A DNA stretch of 64,000 bases from Gemmatimonadota bacterium (GTDB lineage Bacteria; Gemmatimonadota; Gemmatimonadetes; Gemmatimonadales; Gemmatimonadaceae), in the NCBI GenBank assembly GCA_021298835.1, contig JAJTHG010000008.1:1-64000 (forward strand). Direction: 5' to 3'. The stretch's first letter is position 1; every line of letters starts with the position of its first letter. Both the position numbers and the translations under genes were made by a program. Shown piece by piece: positions 29,861-37,228 of this stretch. Under the pieces are notes generated by a model. It was not told the origin of the DNA and ran no database searches. It worked only from the letters and a program-made list of their open reading frames with translations.

Positions 29861-31039
29861 TCAGTCCATCTGCCGACGAATGAACGTCGGGATCTCCATG
29901 TCGGAGAGTTCGCTCGCCGACATCCCCTGCGGATGCCGCCCTGCGGGGGGCACGTTCGGCGGGGGCACCTGCGGCATCGGCATCCCCGCCGATCCGCGCA
30001 CGCCGCCGCGCGGCGGCAGCGGCGTGACGGAGGGCACGGCGGCGCGTCCGCTCGCCTGGGAGGGAAGGGGCACCCCCATGTCGTAGTCGAAGCCGGTGGC
30101 GATGACGGTGACGCGGATCTCCCCCTGCATCGCCGGTTCGGTGACCGAGCCGATGATGATGTCGGACTCATCCCCCGCTGCCTCGTGGATGAGTTCCGAG
30201 ACGGTGGTGAACTCGCCGAGCGTGAGGTCGGTGCCTCCCGAGATGTTGATCAGCACGCCCTTGGCGCCGCGAATGCTCAGGTTGTCGAGCAGCGGGGAGG
30301 CGATCGCCTGCTGCGCCGCCTCGACCGCGCGGTTCTCGCCACGGCCCACACCGGTGCCCATGAGGGCCGCCCCGCCGTTCGTCATGACGGTGCGCACGTC
30401 GGCGAAGTCCACGTTCACGATACCCGTCTTCACGACGATCTCGGAGATCCCGCGGGTCGCCTGCAGCAGCACCTCGTCGGCCTTCTTCAGCGCGTCCTGG
30501 AACGGGATCCCCTTCCCCACGACGGCCATGAGCCGCTCGTTCGGGACGATGATCATCGTGTCCACGTGCTTGCGCATCTCGGCGATGCCCTGCTCGGCCT
30601 GCTTCATCCGCTTCTTGCCTTCGAAGAGGAAGGGCCGCGTCACGATGCCGACGGTCAGCGCGCCGGCCTCCTTCGCCAGCTCGGCCACCACCGGCGCGGC
30701 ACCGGTGCCGGTGCCACCGCCCATGCCGCAGGTGACGAACACGAGGTCGGCTCCCTGCACGACGCGCGCGACGTCGTCACGGTTCTCGTCGATCGCCTGC
30801 CGACCGATCTCCGGCCGCGCCCCCGCCCCGAGTCCGCGCGTGAGCTTCTGTCCGATCTGCACCTTCACGTCGGCCTTCGACGCGAGCAACGCCTGCGCAT
30901 CGGTATTGACCGAGATGAACTCCACACCCTGCAGGGACTCGTCGATCATGCGGTTGACGGCGTTGCCGCCACCTCCCCCGACGCCCACGACCTTCATGCG
31001 GGCGCCCTGCTGGGTCGTTTCCTCGAATTCGAAGATCAT
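29861..31039 (-). CDS. ftsZ: Cell division protein FtsZ
   Basis: Tubulin-like GTPase forming the division ring. It is 392 residues from the ATG ([19 protein letters not shown]). The GTP-binding motif is [37 protein letters not shown] and [20 protein letters not shown] are typical, the latter supplying the synergy loop. A Pro-rich linker leads to the conserved C-terminal peptide [11 protein letters not shown], which binds FtsA. An upstream open extension of 27 codons runs into the leader and is rejected. It is preceded by a 261-bp leader with DnaA-box-like sites and inverted repeats. Confidence 0.98.
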   Translation of the reverse strand: MIFEFEETTQQGARMKVVGVGGGGGNAVNRMIDESLQGVEFISVNTDAQALLASKADVKVQIGQKLTRGLGAGARPEIGRQAIDENRDDVARVVQGADLVFVTCGMGGGTGTGAAPVVAELAKEAGALTVGIVTRPFLFEGKKRMKQAEQGIAEMRKHVDTMIIVPNERLMAVVGKGIPFQDALKKADEVLLQATRGISEIVVKTGIVNVDFADVRTVMTNGGAALMGTGVGRGENRAVEAAQQAIASPLLDNLSIRGAKGVLINISGGTDLTLGEFTTVSELIHEAAGDESDIIIGSVTEPAMQGEIRVTVIATGFDYDMGVPLPSQASGRAAVPSVTPLPPRGGVRGSAGMPMPQVPPPNVPPAGRHPQGMSASELSDMEIPTFIRRQMD

Positions 31040-31099
31040 TCGGTGCTCGCTGAGTTCGGGCGTCGCGTGCTGCACTGGCCGCGTGCCGACGAAGATAAC

Positions 31100-31120
31100 G
31101 TGTGGAGAACGATTCCACAC
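31100..31120. promoter_or_regulatory. Inverted repeat upstream of ftsZ
   Basis: GTGTGGA, 7-nt spacer GAACGAT, TCCACAC: perfect 7-bp arms. Each arm carries a near DnaA-box (TGTGGAGAA on the plus strand; GATTCCACA opposite). It is 60-80 bp before the ftsZ start. Either a protein operator or a leader hairpin. Confidence 0.45.
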
Positions 31121-31157
31121 CGTATCGAGAGCAACGTCGCGGCTTTGTGGCGGTTGT

Positions 31158-31179
31158 CAAGATGGTTTTCCACATCTTG
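31158..31179. promoter_or_regulatory. Hairpin enclosing a DnaA-box-like TTTTCCACA
   Basis: CAAGATG, 8-nt loop, CATCTTG: perfect 7-bp arms. The exact 9-mer TTTTCCACA is at 31166-31174. It is about 130 bp before the ftsZ start and abuts the TTGACA-like hexamer. Confidence 0.45.
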
Positions 31180-31300
31180 GTCGGGCGCACGTATCCCGTT
31201 TCCGCCCCCCCTCTCGGCACGCCGCCGTTTCCCGATCGCAGCCCTTGGCCAGGTGCCACCTCGGTCCGATCCCTTCGTGGAGGGACCGGTCAGCGAGGGA

Positions 31301-32566
31301 TCAGAAGAAGTCCTGCAGCCACGTCTTCAGGCGCTGCACGAGCTTCCCCGCATCGGCACCACCCGGGATGGACAGCCGCCGACCGCCGCTCGGCCCGGCG
31401 AATCCCAGCGCCATCCGGTTCGCCCCGTACAGCGCCAGCCCGACCGACGTCGAGAACCGTGGCGCTTCGACCGAGTCGGCCAGCCCGCCGACCCCCTCGG
31501 TCGGTACGCCGACGCGAGCGCCGATGCCGAAGACGTCCTGCGCCAACTCGACCGTGCCGGGCGCCTGGGCCGCCCCGCCGGTGAGCACGATCCCGCCGGA
31601 CAGCCGCCCCGCGTAGCCCGATTGCTGGATCCCCCGCTGCACGAGATGGAACATCTCGTCGGTCCGCTGGTGGATGATGTGGGCCAGCAGTTCGCGGGGA
31701 ATCCGTCGGTCGCCCTGCGCCGCGGTGCTGGGCAGCGAGATCGTCTCGCCCGGCGGCGAAAGCGGCTCGTACGCGATGCCGAACCGCTCCTTGAGCCGCT
31801 CGGCGTCCGCCTGCGTCACCCCGAGGCCATGCACGACGTCGCTCGTCACGTGGCTGCCACCGAACGGGACGGTCCCGACGTGCCGGATCTTCCCTTCGTG
31901 GAAGAGCGCCACGTCCGTCGCCCCGGCACCCATCTCGATGAGCGCGACCCCGAGCTCCTTCTCGTCCTCGGTCAGCGTCCCGAGCGCCGAGGCGAGGGGC
32001 TCCAGCACCAGCTCGCGAATCTGGTAGCCGGCCCGCTCGACCGCCTTGCGCAGGTTCATCGCGGGCGAGGCCCCGATCGTCACGAGGTACATCTCGGTCT
32101 CCAGCCGGGTCCCGATCATCCCGATCGGGTCGCGGATCCCCTGGTTCTTGTCCACGGTGTACTCCTGCGGGATCGCGTGCAGCAGCTCGCGGTCCTGCGG
32201 GATCACCTGCGCCCGGGCGACTTCGTTGACCCGCTCGACGTCGGCGCGCGAGATCTCGGGGCCGGAGACCGCCACCACCCCGTGGGACGTCATCGCCTGC
32301 ACATGCTCGCCGGCGATGCCCACGTACACCGCCGGCACCTGCGCTCCCGCCATCCGCTCGGCGTCGGTCATCGCCTTCCGGATCGCCCGCATCGTCTCCT
32401 CGATGTCGGAGACGACGCCCTTGCGCAGCCCGGTCGTGCGGGACTGGCCCACCCCCAGGACGCGAATCTCGGGGCGCTTGGGGAACTCGCCGACCACTTC
32501 CGCGATCACGGCGGTGGTCTTGGCGGAACCGATGTCGAGTCCGGCGACGAGGCGTTCGGGATTCAT
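31301..32566 (-). CDS. ftsA: Cell division protein FtsA
   Basis: Actin-like ATPase that anchors FtsZ to the membrane. It is 421 residues. Actin-fold motifs: phosphate-1 GLDIGSAKTTAVIAE at the N-terminus, phosphate-2 ALIEMGAGATDVALF near residue 205, and adenosine motif SGGIVLTGGAAQAPG near residue 325. The 1C domain lies around 85-165 (VYVGIAGEHVQAM). The C-terminus LVQRLKTWLQDFF is the amphipathic membrane-targeting helix. It starts 9 bp after ftsQ. Confidence 0.97.
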   Translation of the reverse strand: MNPERLVAGLDIGSAKTTAVIAEVVGEFPKRPEIRVLGVGQSRTTGLRKGVVSDIEETMRAIRKAMTDAERMAGAQVPAVYVGIAGEHVQAMTSHGVVAVSGPEISRADVERVNEVARAQVIPQDRELLHAIPQEYTVDKNQGIRDPIGMIGTRLETEMYLVTIGASPAMNLRKAVERAGYQIRELVLEPLASALGTLTEDEKELGVALIEMGAGATDVALFHEGKIRHVGTVPFGGSHVTSDVVHGLGVTQADAERLKERFGIAYEPLSPPGETISLPSTAAQGDRRIPRELLAHIIHQRTDEMFHLVQRGIQQSGYAGRLSGGIVLTGGAAQAPGTVELAQDVFGIGARVGVPTEGVGGLADSVEAPRFSTSVGLALYGANRMALGFAGPSGGRRLSIPGGADAGKLVQRLKTWLQDFF

Positions 32567-32575
32567 CAGCGCAAG

Positions 32576-33301
32576 TTACGGCAAGCGGGCGACGACCTGA
32601 TCACGATAGCGGAGATCCAGTTCCTTCGCGCGGAGCCCCCGCCGGTCGAGGTCGCGAGCGACCGGCAGGATCTCCGCCAGCCGCGCCGGCGTCACGTCGG
32701 ACGCCGCGCGGACCGGCAGGTCCCCCATAGTGACGACGAACTCCGCCGTTCCGGCACGCCGAACCTCGCTGATGCGGGCATAGACGTCGGGGACGTCGGA
32801 ACGGACCCGGCCCAGAAGGGCGAGCACGGCGGTGTCGCGCTGCGGGACGATCGGGGCGTCCACCGGCATCACCGCGGGCTCGAGCGGCAGCGCCCGCCCT
32901 GCCGCGTCGAAGGCCCGGAAGCCGTCCCGGCCCGGCACCAGCGCCACGGGGACGACCTCCTCCACGGAGAGAACCAGCGTGCCGGGCAAGCGCCGGTCAA
33001 CCACCGCGTTGGCGACCTGCGGATGGCCCCGCACGCGCTCGGCGTAAACCGACAGGTCGTCCCAGACCGACCGGGTCGTGTCCACGCGCATGCGATCCAC
33101 GAGGACCTGCGGGTCGATCCACCGCACCCCGTGAACTTCCACGCGCCGTATATGGAAGAACGCCAGCGGGCGCAGGGTCATGGGCCCCCACCACGGCATC
33201 CCCAGCGCGGCCACGGCCGCGACGACCAGTGCGACCCGGCCCCACCGGATAGGTCGGCGCGCCCCGCCAGCCGTTGCGCCCGGTGCTGCCGGAGCCGTCA
33301 C
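32576..33301 (-). CDS. ftsQ: Cell division protein FtsQ
   Basis: Bitopic divisome protein of 241 residues. Short cytoplasmic N-terminus, one membrane helix (VALVVAAVAALGMPWWG), a POTRA domain beginning FFHIRRVEVHGVRWIDPQVL and a beta domain. RRLPGTLVLSVEEVVPVALV is the typical junction block. The GTG start overlaps the murC stop (GTGA). murB and ddl, which usually lie between murC and ftsQ, are absent. Confidence 0.9.
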   Translation of the reverse strand: MTAPAAPGATAGGARRPIRWGRVALVVAAVAALGMPWWGPMTLRPLAFFHIRRVEVHGVRWIDPQVLVDRMRVDTTRSVWDDLSVYAERVRGHPQVANAVVDRRLPGTLVLSVEEVVPVALVPGRDGFRAFDAAGRALPLEPAVMPVDAPIVPQRDTAVLALLGRVRSDVPDVYARISEVRRAGTAEFVVTMGDLPVRAASDVTPARLAEILPVARDLDRRGLRAKELDLRYRDQVVARLP

Positions 33302-34692
33302 GACCGCCCCGCCAACGCCGCGAGCAGGTCGCGGGACGCCAGGGTGATGTCCCCCGCCCCCATGGTCACGACGACGTCGCCGCTCCGGAGCGCGGGCCGC
33401 AACGATGCGACCACGTCCGTCCGGGGACCGGTCCAGGCCGGCGGACGTCCCGCGCCGGTCATGGCGGAGGCGATGAGCGCCGAGCTGACCCCGGGGATCG
33501 GCTGCTCGCGCGCGGGATAGATGTCGCACAGCCAGACCGCGTCGGCCGCGGCGAGCGCCGCGCCGAACTCGGTGGCGAAGTCGCGCGTGCGGCTGAACAA
33601 GTGCGGCTGGAACGCGACCACCAGCCGACGTCCGGGATACGCGCCACGGGCCGCCGAGAGCGTCGCGGCGACCTCGGTCGGGTGATGCGCGTAGTCGTCC
33701 ACCACCTGGATGCCGCGGACCTCCCCGATGCGCTGGAAGCGACGCTCCGCCCCCTGCACCCCCGCCAAGCCGCGCGCCATCGCGGCCGGCTCGGCACCAA
33801 GCGCCAGCCCGGTCCCGATCGCCGCCAACGCGTTGCGGACGTTGTGAAGGCCCGGCAGCGGGAGCACGAATTCGCCGATCGACTTGTAGTCGAAGGTCAC
33901 GTCGAAACGACTGCCCACTCCCTCGGGCCGGATCCGGCGAGCCACGAGACGGGCGTCGGGAGACACCGCCCCCTCGACCTCGATCCCGTACCGGATCACT
34001 TCGGCCGACACCGGATACGGCAGGCGATTGGCCTCGGGATCATCGGCGCAGGCCACGACCCAACGCGCGGGCTTCAGGAATGTGGAAAACGTCTCACGGA
34101 TGTCCTCGAGGTCGCGATAGATGTCGAGGTGGTCCGCTTCGAGATTGGTGACGATCGCCACCGTGGGGCGCAGCGACAGGAACGACCGGTCGTACTCATC
34201 GGCCTCGACCGCAAAGACATCGTCGCCGCCACGCCGAAGGTTCCCGCCCCACGCCGCGACACGCGCGCCAACGACTCCGGTTGGCTCCATCCCGGCAGCC
34301 GCCAGGGCCTCGGTGACGAGCACCGTCGTCGTCGTCTTGCCGTGCGTCCCCGCCACCGCCACGACCCGTCCATCGTTCACGGCCTCCCCAAGCGCCTCCG
34401 CCCTCCTGATCACGGGAATGCCAATTTGGCGGGCCCTGTCGATCTCAGGATGACCCTTCGGCATCGCCGACGTGACGACGAGTGCCCGAGCACCGTCCAC
34501 ATGCGAGGGTTCATGACCGGCGACGACCGGAATGCCCAAGGCCTTCAGATCGCCCACGCCGGCGATGCTCGCGTCGCAGCCCGTGACGCGGACCCCCCGT
34601 CTGTGGAAAAGCTCTGCGAGCGCGCTCATCCCCGCCCCGGCGATTCCAACGAAATGCACCGGTCGAACATCGTCGCTGTGGAAAAGCGCCAT
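33298..34692 (-). CDS. murC: UDP-N-acetylmuramate--L-alanine ligase
   Basis: Adds L-Ala to UDP-MurNAc, the first peptide step of peptidoglycan synthesis. It is 464 residues from the ATG (MALFHSDDVRPVHFVGIAGAG). The nucleotide-binding motif is VAGTHGKTTTTVLVTEAL; VEADEYDRSFL, TNLEADHLD, LPGLHNVRNALAAI and DDYAHHPTEVAATL are Mur-ligase blocks. An extension 22 codons upstream runs into the AT-rich leader and is rejected. Three copies of TTTTCCACA lie inside the N-terminal third, built from codons that are rare here (CTT, TTT, ACA, AGA). GC content is visibly lower in this end of the gene. Confidence 0.97.
   Translation of the reverse strand: MALFHSDDVRPVHFVGIAGAGMSALAELFHRRGVRVTGCDASIAGVGDLKALGIPVVAGHEPSHVDGARALVVTSAMPKGHPEIDRARQIGIPVIRRAEALGEAVNDGRVVAVAGTHGKTTTTVLVTEALAAAGMEPTGVVGARVAAWGGNLRRGGDDVFAVEADEYDRSFLSLRPTVAIVTNLEADHLDIYRDLEDIRETFSTFLKPARWVVACADDPEANRLPYPVSAEVIRYGIEVEGAVSPDARLVARRIRPEGVGSRFDVTFDYKSIGEFVLPLPGLHNVRNALAAIGTGLALGAEPAAMARGLAGVQGAERRFQRIGEVRGIQVVDDYAHHPTEVAATLSAARGAYPGRRLVVAFQPHLFSRTRDFATEFGAALAAADAVWLCDIYPAREQPIPGVSSALIASAMTGAGRPPAWTGPRTDVVASLRPALRSGDVVVTMGAGDITLASRDLLAALAGRS
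34081..34089. promoter_or_regulatory. DnaA-box-like TTTTCCACA in murC
   Basis: Exact 9-mer (TGTGGAAAA on the plus strand), fitting the TTWTNCACA DnaA-box pattern. In murC it encodes F-S-T as TTT TCC ACA, starting at codon position 1. Confidence 0.4.
34602..34610. promoter_or_regulatory. DnaA-box-like TTTTCCACA in murC
   Basis: Exact 9-mer, same orientation as its neighbours. In murC it lies in CTT TTC CAC AGA (L-F-H-R), starting at codon position 2 and using the rare AGA codon. Confidence 0.4.
34677..34685. promoter_or_regulatory. DnaA-box-like TTTTCCACA at murC start
   Basis: Exact 9-mer overlapping codons 3-6 of murC (CTT TTC CAC AGC), 75 bp from the site at 34602 and close to the AT-rich island. 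Confidence 0.45.
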
Positions 34693-34729
34693 ACTCACTT
34701 TGTGCGTATTGCCCCGACGCTGACAGCAC

Positions 34730-34744
34730 TGACAATGATTGTCA
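34730..34744. promoter_or_regulatory. Perfect 7-1-7 palindrome resembling a Fur-family operator
   Basis: TGACAAT-G-ATTGTCA, 38 bp before the murC start. It matches the Fur 7-1-7 pattern TGATAATnATTATCA except for one symmetric change (T to C at position 4 and its mate). It may bind a Fur, MntR or other dimeric regulator. Confidence 0.45.
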
Positions 34745-34784
34745 TGTGAGAAGTGCAAAATGTTGTATTAGTTAGCATTGTCGC

Positions 34785-34805
34785 TTCAATCTAAAGACGA
34801 TTGAA
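34785..34805 (-). terminator. Hairpin directly after murG
   Basis: TTCAATC, 7-nt loop, GATTGAA: a perfect 7-bp stem beginning 3 bp past the murG stop. It is AT-rich and not followed by a U-run; it could attenuate read-through from murG into murC. Confidence 0.35.
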
Positions 34806-34808
34806 AGG

Positions 34809-35921
34809 TCAGTTGGCGATCAGCGTGCGCACTCTCTCGGCGATCTCAAGCGCTGAGTCAGGGCGCGCCCGGCGGAGCGCAGCGATTCGCATGGCCTTCA
34901 GGCGCTCCTCGCCTGCCAGCAGCTTGTCCACAGTGTCAGCCAACGCCCTGGAAGTCAACGTCTGCTGTGGAAAACAGATGGCGGACCCGGCGTCCTCGAG
35001 TGCGCGCGCGTTGGTGGTCTGGTGGTCGGCGGCGGCGGTCGGGAGTGGGATCATGATTGCGGGAAGGCCCCACGCCGACAGCTCGGCGCAAGTGATTGCA
35101 CCAGCCCTGGTGATCGCCAAATCGGCAGCAGCGTACGCATGGGAGATCGGCGACAGATATGGCGTCACGACGATACGACCATCGCTGGCGAGGTCCCGAT
35201 ACTGGGCCTCCTGCCCTGCACCGGTGGCCCAGATGAGCCCGACGCCAGCGGGGAGTCCGGAGCGTACCCAGCCCGCGACGGCCTCGTTGATCGCACGAGC
35301 ACCCTGACTGCCCCCGAAGACCAGCACGATCCGGCCGAGTTCGGTCGTCAGGCCAAAGCGTCTCCTTGCGTCGGCGGCGGATTCGCGCGCTGCCGGCGGC
35401 GGTTCGATCGGGCTTCCTGTCACAAACGTTGCCTTTCCACGGAAGTGTGGTGCGGCTTCGGGAAAGCCCAGATAGAGCTCGCGGGACCAGCGCGCCGCCC
35501 ATCGGGCGGTGAGGCCCGGCACGACATCGGCGACTTGTTGGACGACCGGCACGCCGCGGCGACCGGCCCAGGCGACGGCGAGGCCCATGGCGTAGCCGCC
35601 GGTACCGACGACCGCGACCGGGGGGCGTTCGCCGGCCAGCGCGGTGAGTCTGCGCCACGCCAGCACGGCCCCGCGCACGGTCTTCCAGTTCTCCCACGGT
35701 CGCCGGCGATAGAGGGGGTGCAGGTCGAGCAGCTCGAAGGCGAACCCCTGGGTCGGCAACACGGTGCGTTCGATGCCTCGACGAGCCCCGATGAAGAACG
35801 GCTCGATCGCGGGATCGAGCCGTACGAGGGCACGGGCGATGGCCAGCCCCGGGTACAGGTGCCCGCCGGTACCGCCTCCGGCGAACCAGACGCGTCGCCG
35901 GTCGCCGGTCGTCGCAGGCAT
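34809..35921 (-). CDS. murG: UDP-GlcNAc:lipid I N-acetylglucosaminyltransferase
   Basis: GT28 glycosyltransferase that makes lipid II at the inner membrane. It is 370 residues. N-terminal VWFAGGGTGGHLYPGLAIA, VVGTGGYAMGLAVAWAG, second-domain VLVFGGSQGARAINEAV and the donor-site ITRAGAITCAELSAWGLPAIMIPLPTAAADHQTTNA are all present. The ATG (MPATTGDRRR) was chosen although the frame is open upstream through the Pro-rich minisatellite, because no ATG, GTG or TTG occurs there. No Shine-Dalgarno sequence; translation may depend on reinitiation after ftsW. Confidence 0.95.
   Translation of the reverse strand: MPATTGDRRRVWFAGGGTGGHLYPGLAIARALVRLDPAIEPFFIGARRGIERTVLPTQGFAFELLDLHPLYRRRPWENWKTVRGAVLAWRRLTALAGERPPVAVVGTGGYAMGLAVAWAGRRGVPVVQQVADVVPGLTARWAARWSRELYLGFPEAAPHFRGKATFVTGSPIEPPPAARESAADARRRFGLTTELGRIVLVFGGSQGARAINEAVAGWVRSGLPAGVGLIWATGAGQEAQYRDLASDGRIVVTPYLSPISHAYAAADLAITRAGAITCAELSAWGLPAIMIPLPTAAADHQTTNARALEDAGSAICFPQQTLTSRALADTVDKLLAGEERLKAMRIAALRRARPDSALEIAERVRTLIAN
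34924..34932. promoter_or_regulatory. DnaA-box-like TTGTCCACA in murG
   Basis: Matches the DnaA box preferred in high-GC actinobacteria. It points opposite to the TTTTCCACA sites and lies within the murG 3' end. Confidence 0.35.
34976..34984. promoter_or_regulatory. DnaA-box-like TTTTCCACA in murG
   Basis: Exact 9-mer encoded as TGT TTT CCA CAG (C-F-P-Q), starting at codon position 3; TTT and CCA are rare here. Confidence 0.4.
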
Positions 35922-35930
35922 CGGCGGATG

Positions 35931-36014
35931 CAGCGGGGGCGTCAGCGGGGGCGGCAGCGGGGGCGGCAGCGGGGGCGGCAGCGGGGGCGGCAGCGGGGGC
36001 GTCAGCGGGGGCGG
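35931..36014. repeat. 12-bp minisatellite, seven copies, between ftsW and murG
   Basis: Seven head-to-tail copies of CAGCGGGGGCGK (K = G or T; copies 1 and 6 end in T). The array fills the ftsW-murG gap and contains the ftsW stop codon. On the minus strand the units read as Pro-Pro-Pro-Leu or Thr-Pro-Pro-Leu in frame with murG, without a start codon. Copy number is likely variable between strains. Confidence 0.95.
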
Positions 36015-37228
36015 CCCGTCGGGTCGGTCGCGTGTGCCCCGACGACCCGTTCGCGGACGCTGCCGATGTTGACCAGCATCCCCGTCATGGCCAGCGACAG
36101 CACGAGATTCGAGCGCCCGAAGGAGATGAACGGCAAGGTGAGTCCCGTGGTCGGCAGCAGGCCGATGACCACGCCGATGTGCAGGAAAGCGGTCACGACC
36201 ATCGTCACCGTGATCCCGACCGCCATCAGCGACTGGAAGGGGGTCCGGGCCTGGGTCGCGATGCGCATCCCCAGCCAGCCGTAAGCGCCATAGGCCAGCA
36301 CGAGCCCGGCGATGCCGAGGAAGCCCCATTCCTCGCCGACGTTCGAGCCGATGAAGTCGTTGTAGGCAAGCGGGAGGAAGCCCAGTTGCTGCCGCCCTTC
36401 GCCGAAGCCCACCCCGAACAGCCCGCCGGAGCCGACGGCAATCAGGGACTGCTTGAGCTGGTAGCCCACCTCGGCTGGCGCCTTGCCCGGGTCGAGGAAG
36501 GAAAAGACACGGAGCACCACGTACTGCAGCCGCTGCGCCTGATGCCACAGGAAGGGGATGGCCACGACCCCGAGCAGGATGAAGTGGCCCATCCGCACCC
36601 CGCCGGCGAAGAGGATGACGCCCATCACGAGCGTGTAGAGCATCGCCACGGAAAGGTCGGGCTCGAGGATCGCGAGGATGTCGAGCGCGCCGACCACCAC
36701 GAGGAACGGCAGCAGCCCCTTCGTGAAGCGGCGGAGCTGGTCGCCCTTCTTCACGACGAGCATCGCGGTCCAGACGATGACGGCCAGCTTGCCCAGCTCG
36801 GACGGCTGCAGCGAGCTCCCCAGCAGGAAGCGGCGGGAGCCGTGGAGTCGGGGGGCGATCGTCTCCGTCCACGGGAGAATGACGAGCGTCATCGTGGCCA
36901 GCACGACGAGCATGAGAGGCCACGCCCACCCGCGCCAACGCTCGGCGTCGAGCTTGGCGGCGACCGCGAAGCAACAGATCCCGGCCAGCCCCCCCGTCGC
37001 CTGCCGGAAGAGGAAGAAGGTCGAGGCGCGCCCCGCGTCCATCGCCTCGATGGCGCTCGCGCTGTAGAGCGTGGCCAGGCCGAAGACGAGGAGACCGGCG
37101 GACACGAGCACCAGCGCCCGGGCCTCGACGGACATCCGCCAGCGCTCGCGCACGCCGGCCGGCGCGGCCTGCGACGCGACGGCCGACGGCCGACGGGCCG
37201 GCAGATGGGGCAGGACGGCGGTACTCAT
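36002..37228 (-). CDS. ftsW: Lipid II polymerase FtsW (SEDS family)
   Basis: Septal peptidoglycan glycosyltransferase working with FtsI. It is 408 residues with about 10 membrane helices. The cytoplasmic N-terminus of 35 residues precedes ALVLVSAGLLVFGLATLYSASAIEA. The catalytic region contains LEPDLSVAMLYTLVMG (Asp of EPDLS), GYQLKQSLIAVGSGGLFGVGFGEGRQQLGFLP and FISFGRSNLVLSLAMTG. The ATG overlaps the murD stop (ATGA). The last residues GRPR-stop are encoded by the first unit of the minisatellite. Confidence 0.95.
   Translation of the reverse strand: MSTAVLPHLPARRPSAVASQAAPAGVRERWRMSVEARALVLVSAGLLVFGLATLYSASAIEAMDAGRASTFFLFRQATGGLAGICCFAVAAKLDAERWRGWAWPLMLVVLATMTLVILPWTETIAPRLHGSRRFLLGSSLQPSELGKLAVIVWTAMLVVKKGDQLRRFTKGLLPFLVVVGALDILAILEPDLSVAMLYTLVMGVILFAGGVRMGHFILLGVVAIPFLWHQAQRLQYVVLRVFSFLDPGKAPAEVGYQLKQSLIAVGSGGLFGVGFGEGRQQLGFLPLAYNDFIGSNVGEEWGFLGIAGLVLAYGAYGWLGMRIATQARTPFQSLMAVGITVTMVVTAFLHIGVVIGLLPTTGLTLPFISFGRSNLVLSLAMTGMLVNIGSVRERVVGAHATDPTGRPR

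Larger units (their letters stand above)
31040..31300 (-). promoter_or_regulatory. ftsZ leader/promoter region between ftsA and ftsZ
   Basis: 261 bp without a gene. Reading toward ftsZ it holds a hairpin (31158-31179) enclosing TTTTCCACA; a perfect TTGACA -35-like hexamer (31155-31160, minus strand) overlapping that hairpin's downstream arm, with no convincing -10 at 17 bp; then an inverted repeat GTGTGGA-7-TCCACAC (31100-31120). Base composition is clearly less GC-rich than the flanking genes. I infer a dedicated, regulated ftsZ promoter. Confidence 0.55.
34693..34808 (-). promoter_or_regulatory. AT-rich island between murG and murC, probable internal dcw promoter
   Basis: 116 bp of conspicuously AT-rich DNA. 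On the minus strand, TTGAAG, 16 bp, TACAAC is a possible -35/-10 pair, and TTGCAC is another possible -35. It also holds a Fur-like palindrome (34730-34744), a DnaA-box-like AGTGCAAAA (34752-34760) and a hairpin just after the murG stop. I infer a promoter for murC-ftsQ-ftsA. Confidence 0.5.

Noticed and set aside
31040-31120. Upstream start for ftsZ adding 27 residues
   Set aside because: It runs through the inverted repeat of the leader and has no similarity to FtsZ; MIFEFEE is a normal FtsZ beginning.
33298-35921. Chromosomal origin oriC at murC-murG
   Set aside because: DnaA-box-like sites and an AT-rich gap are present, but dnaA/dnaN are absent and all flanking genes keep the same strand with no switch. 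Kept only as a regulatory or titration cluster pending a GC-skew check.
35922-36014. MurG translated through the Pro-rich repeat
   Set aside because: The frame is open but contains no ATG, GTG or TTG, and MurG normally begins a few residues before the GGGTGGH loop.
35931-36014. CRISPR-like array
   Set aside because: Units are 12 bp and contiguous with no spacers; it is a minisatellite.
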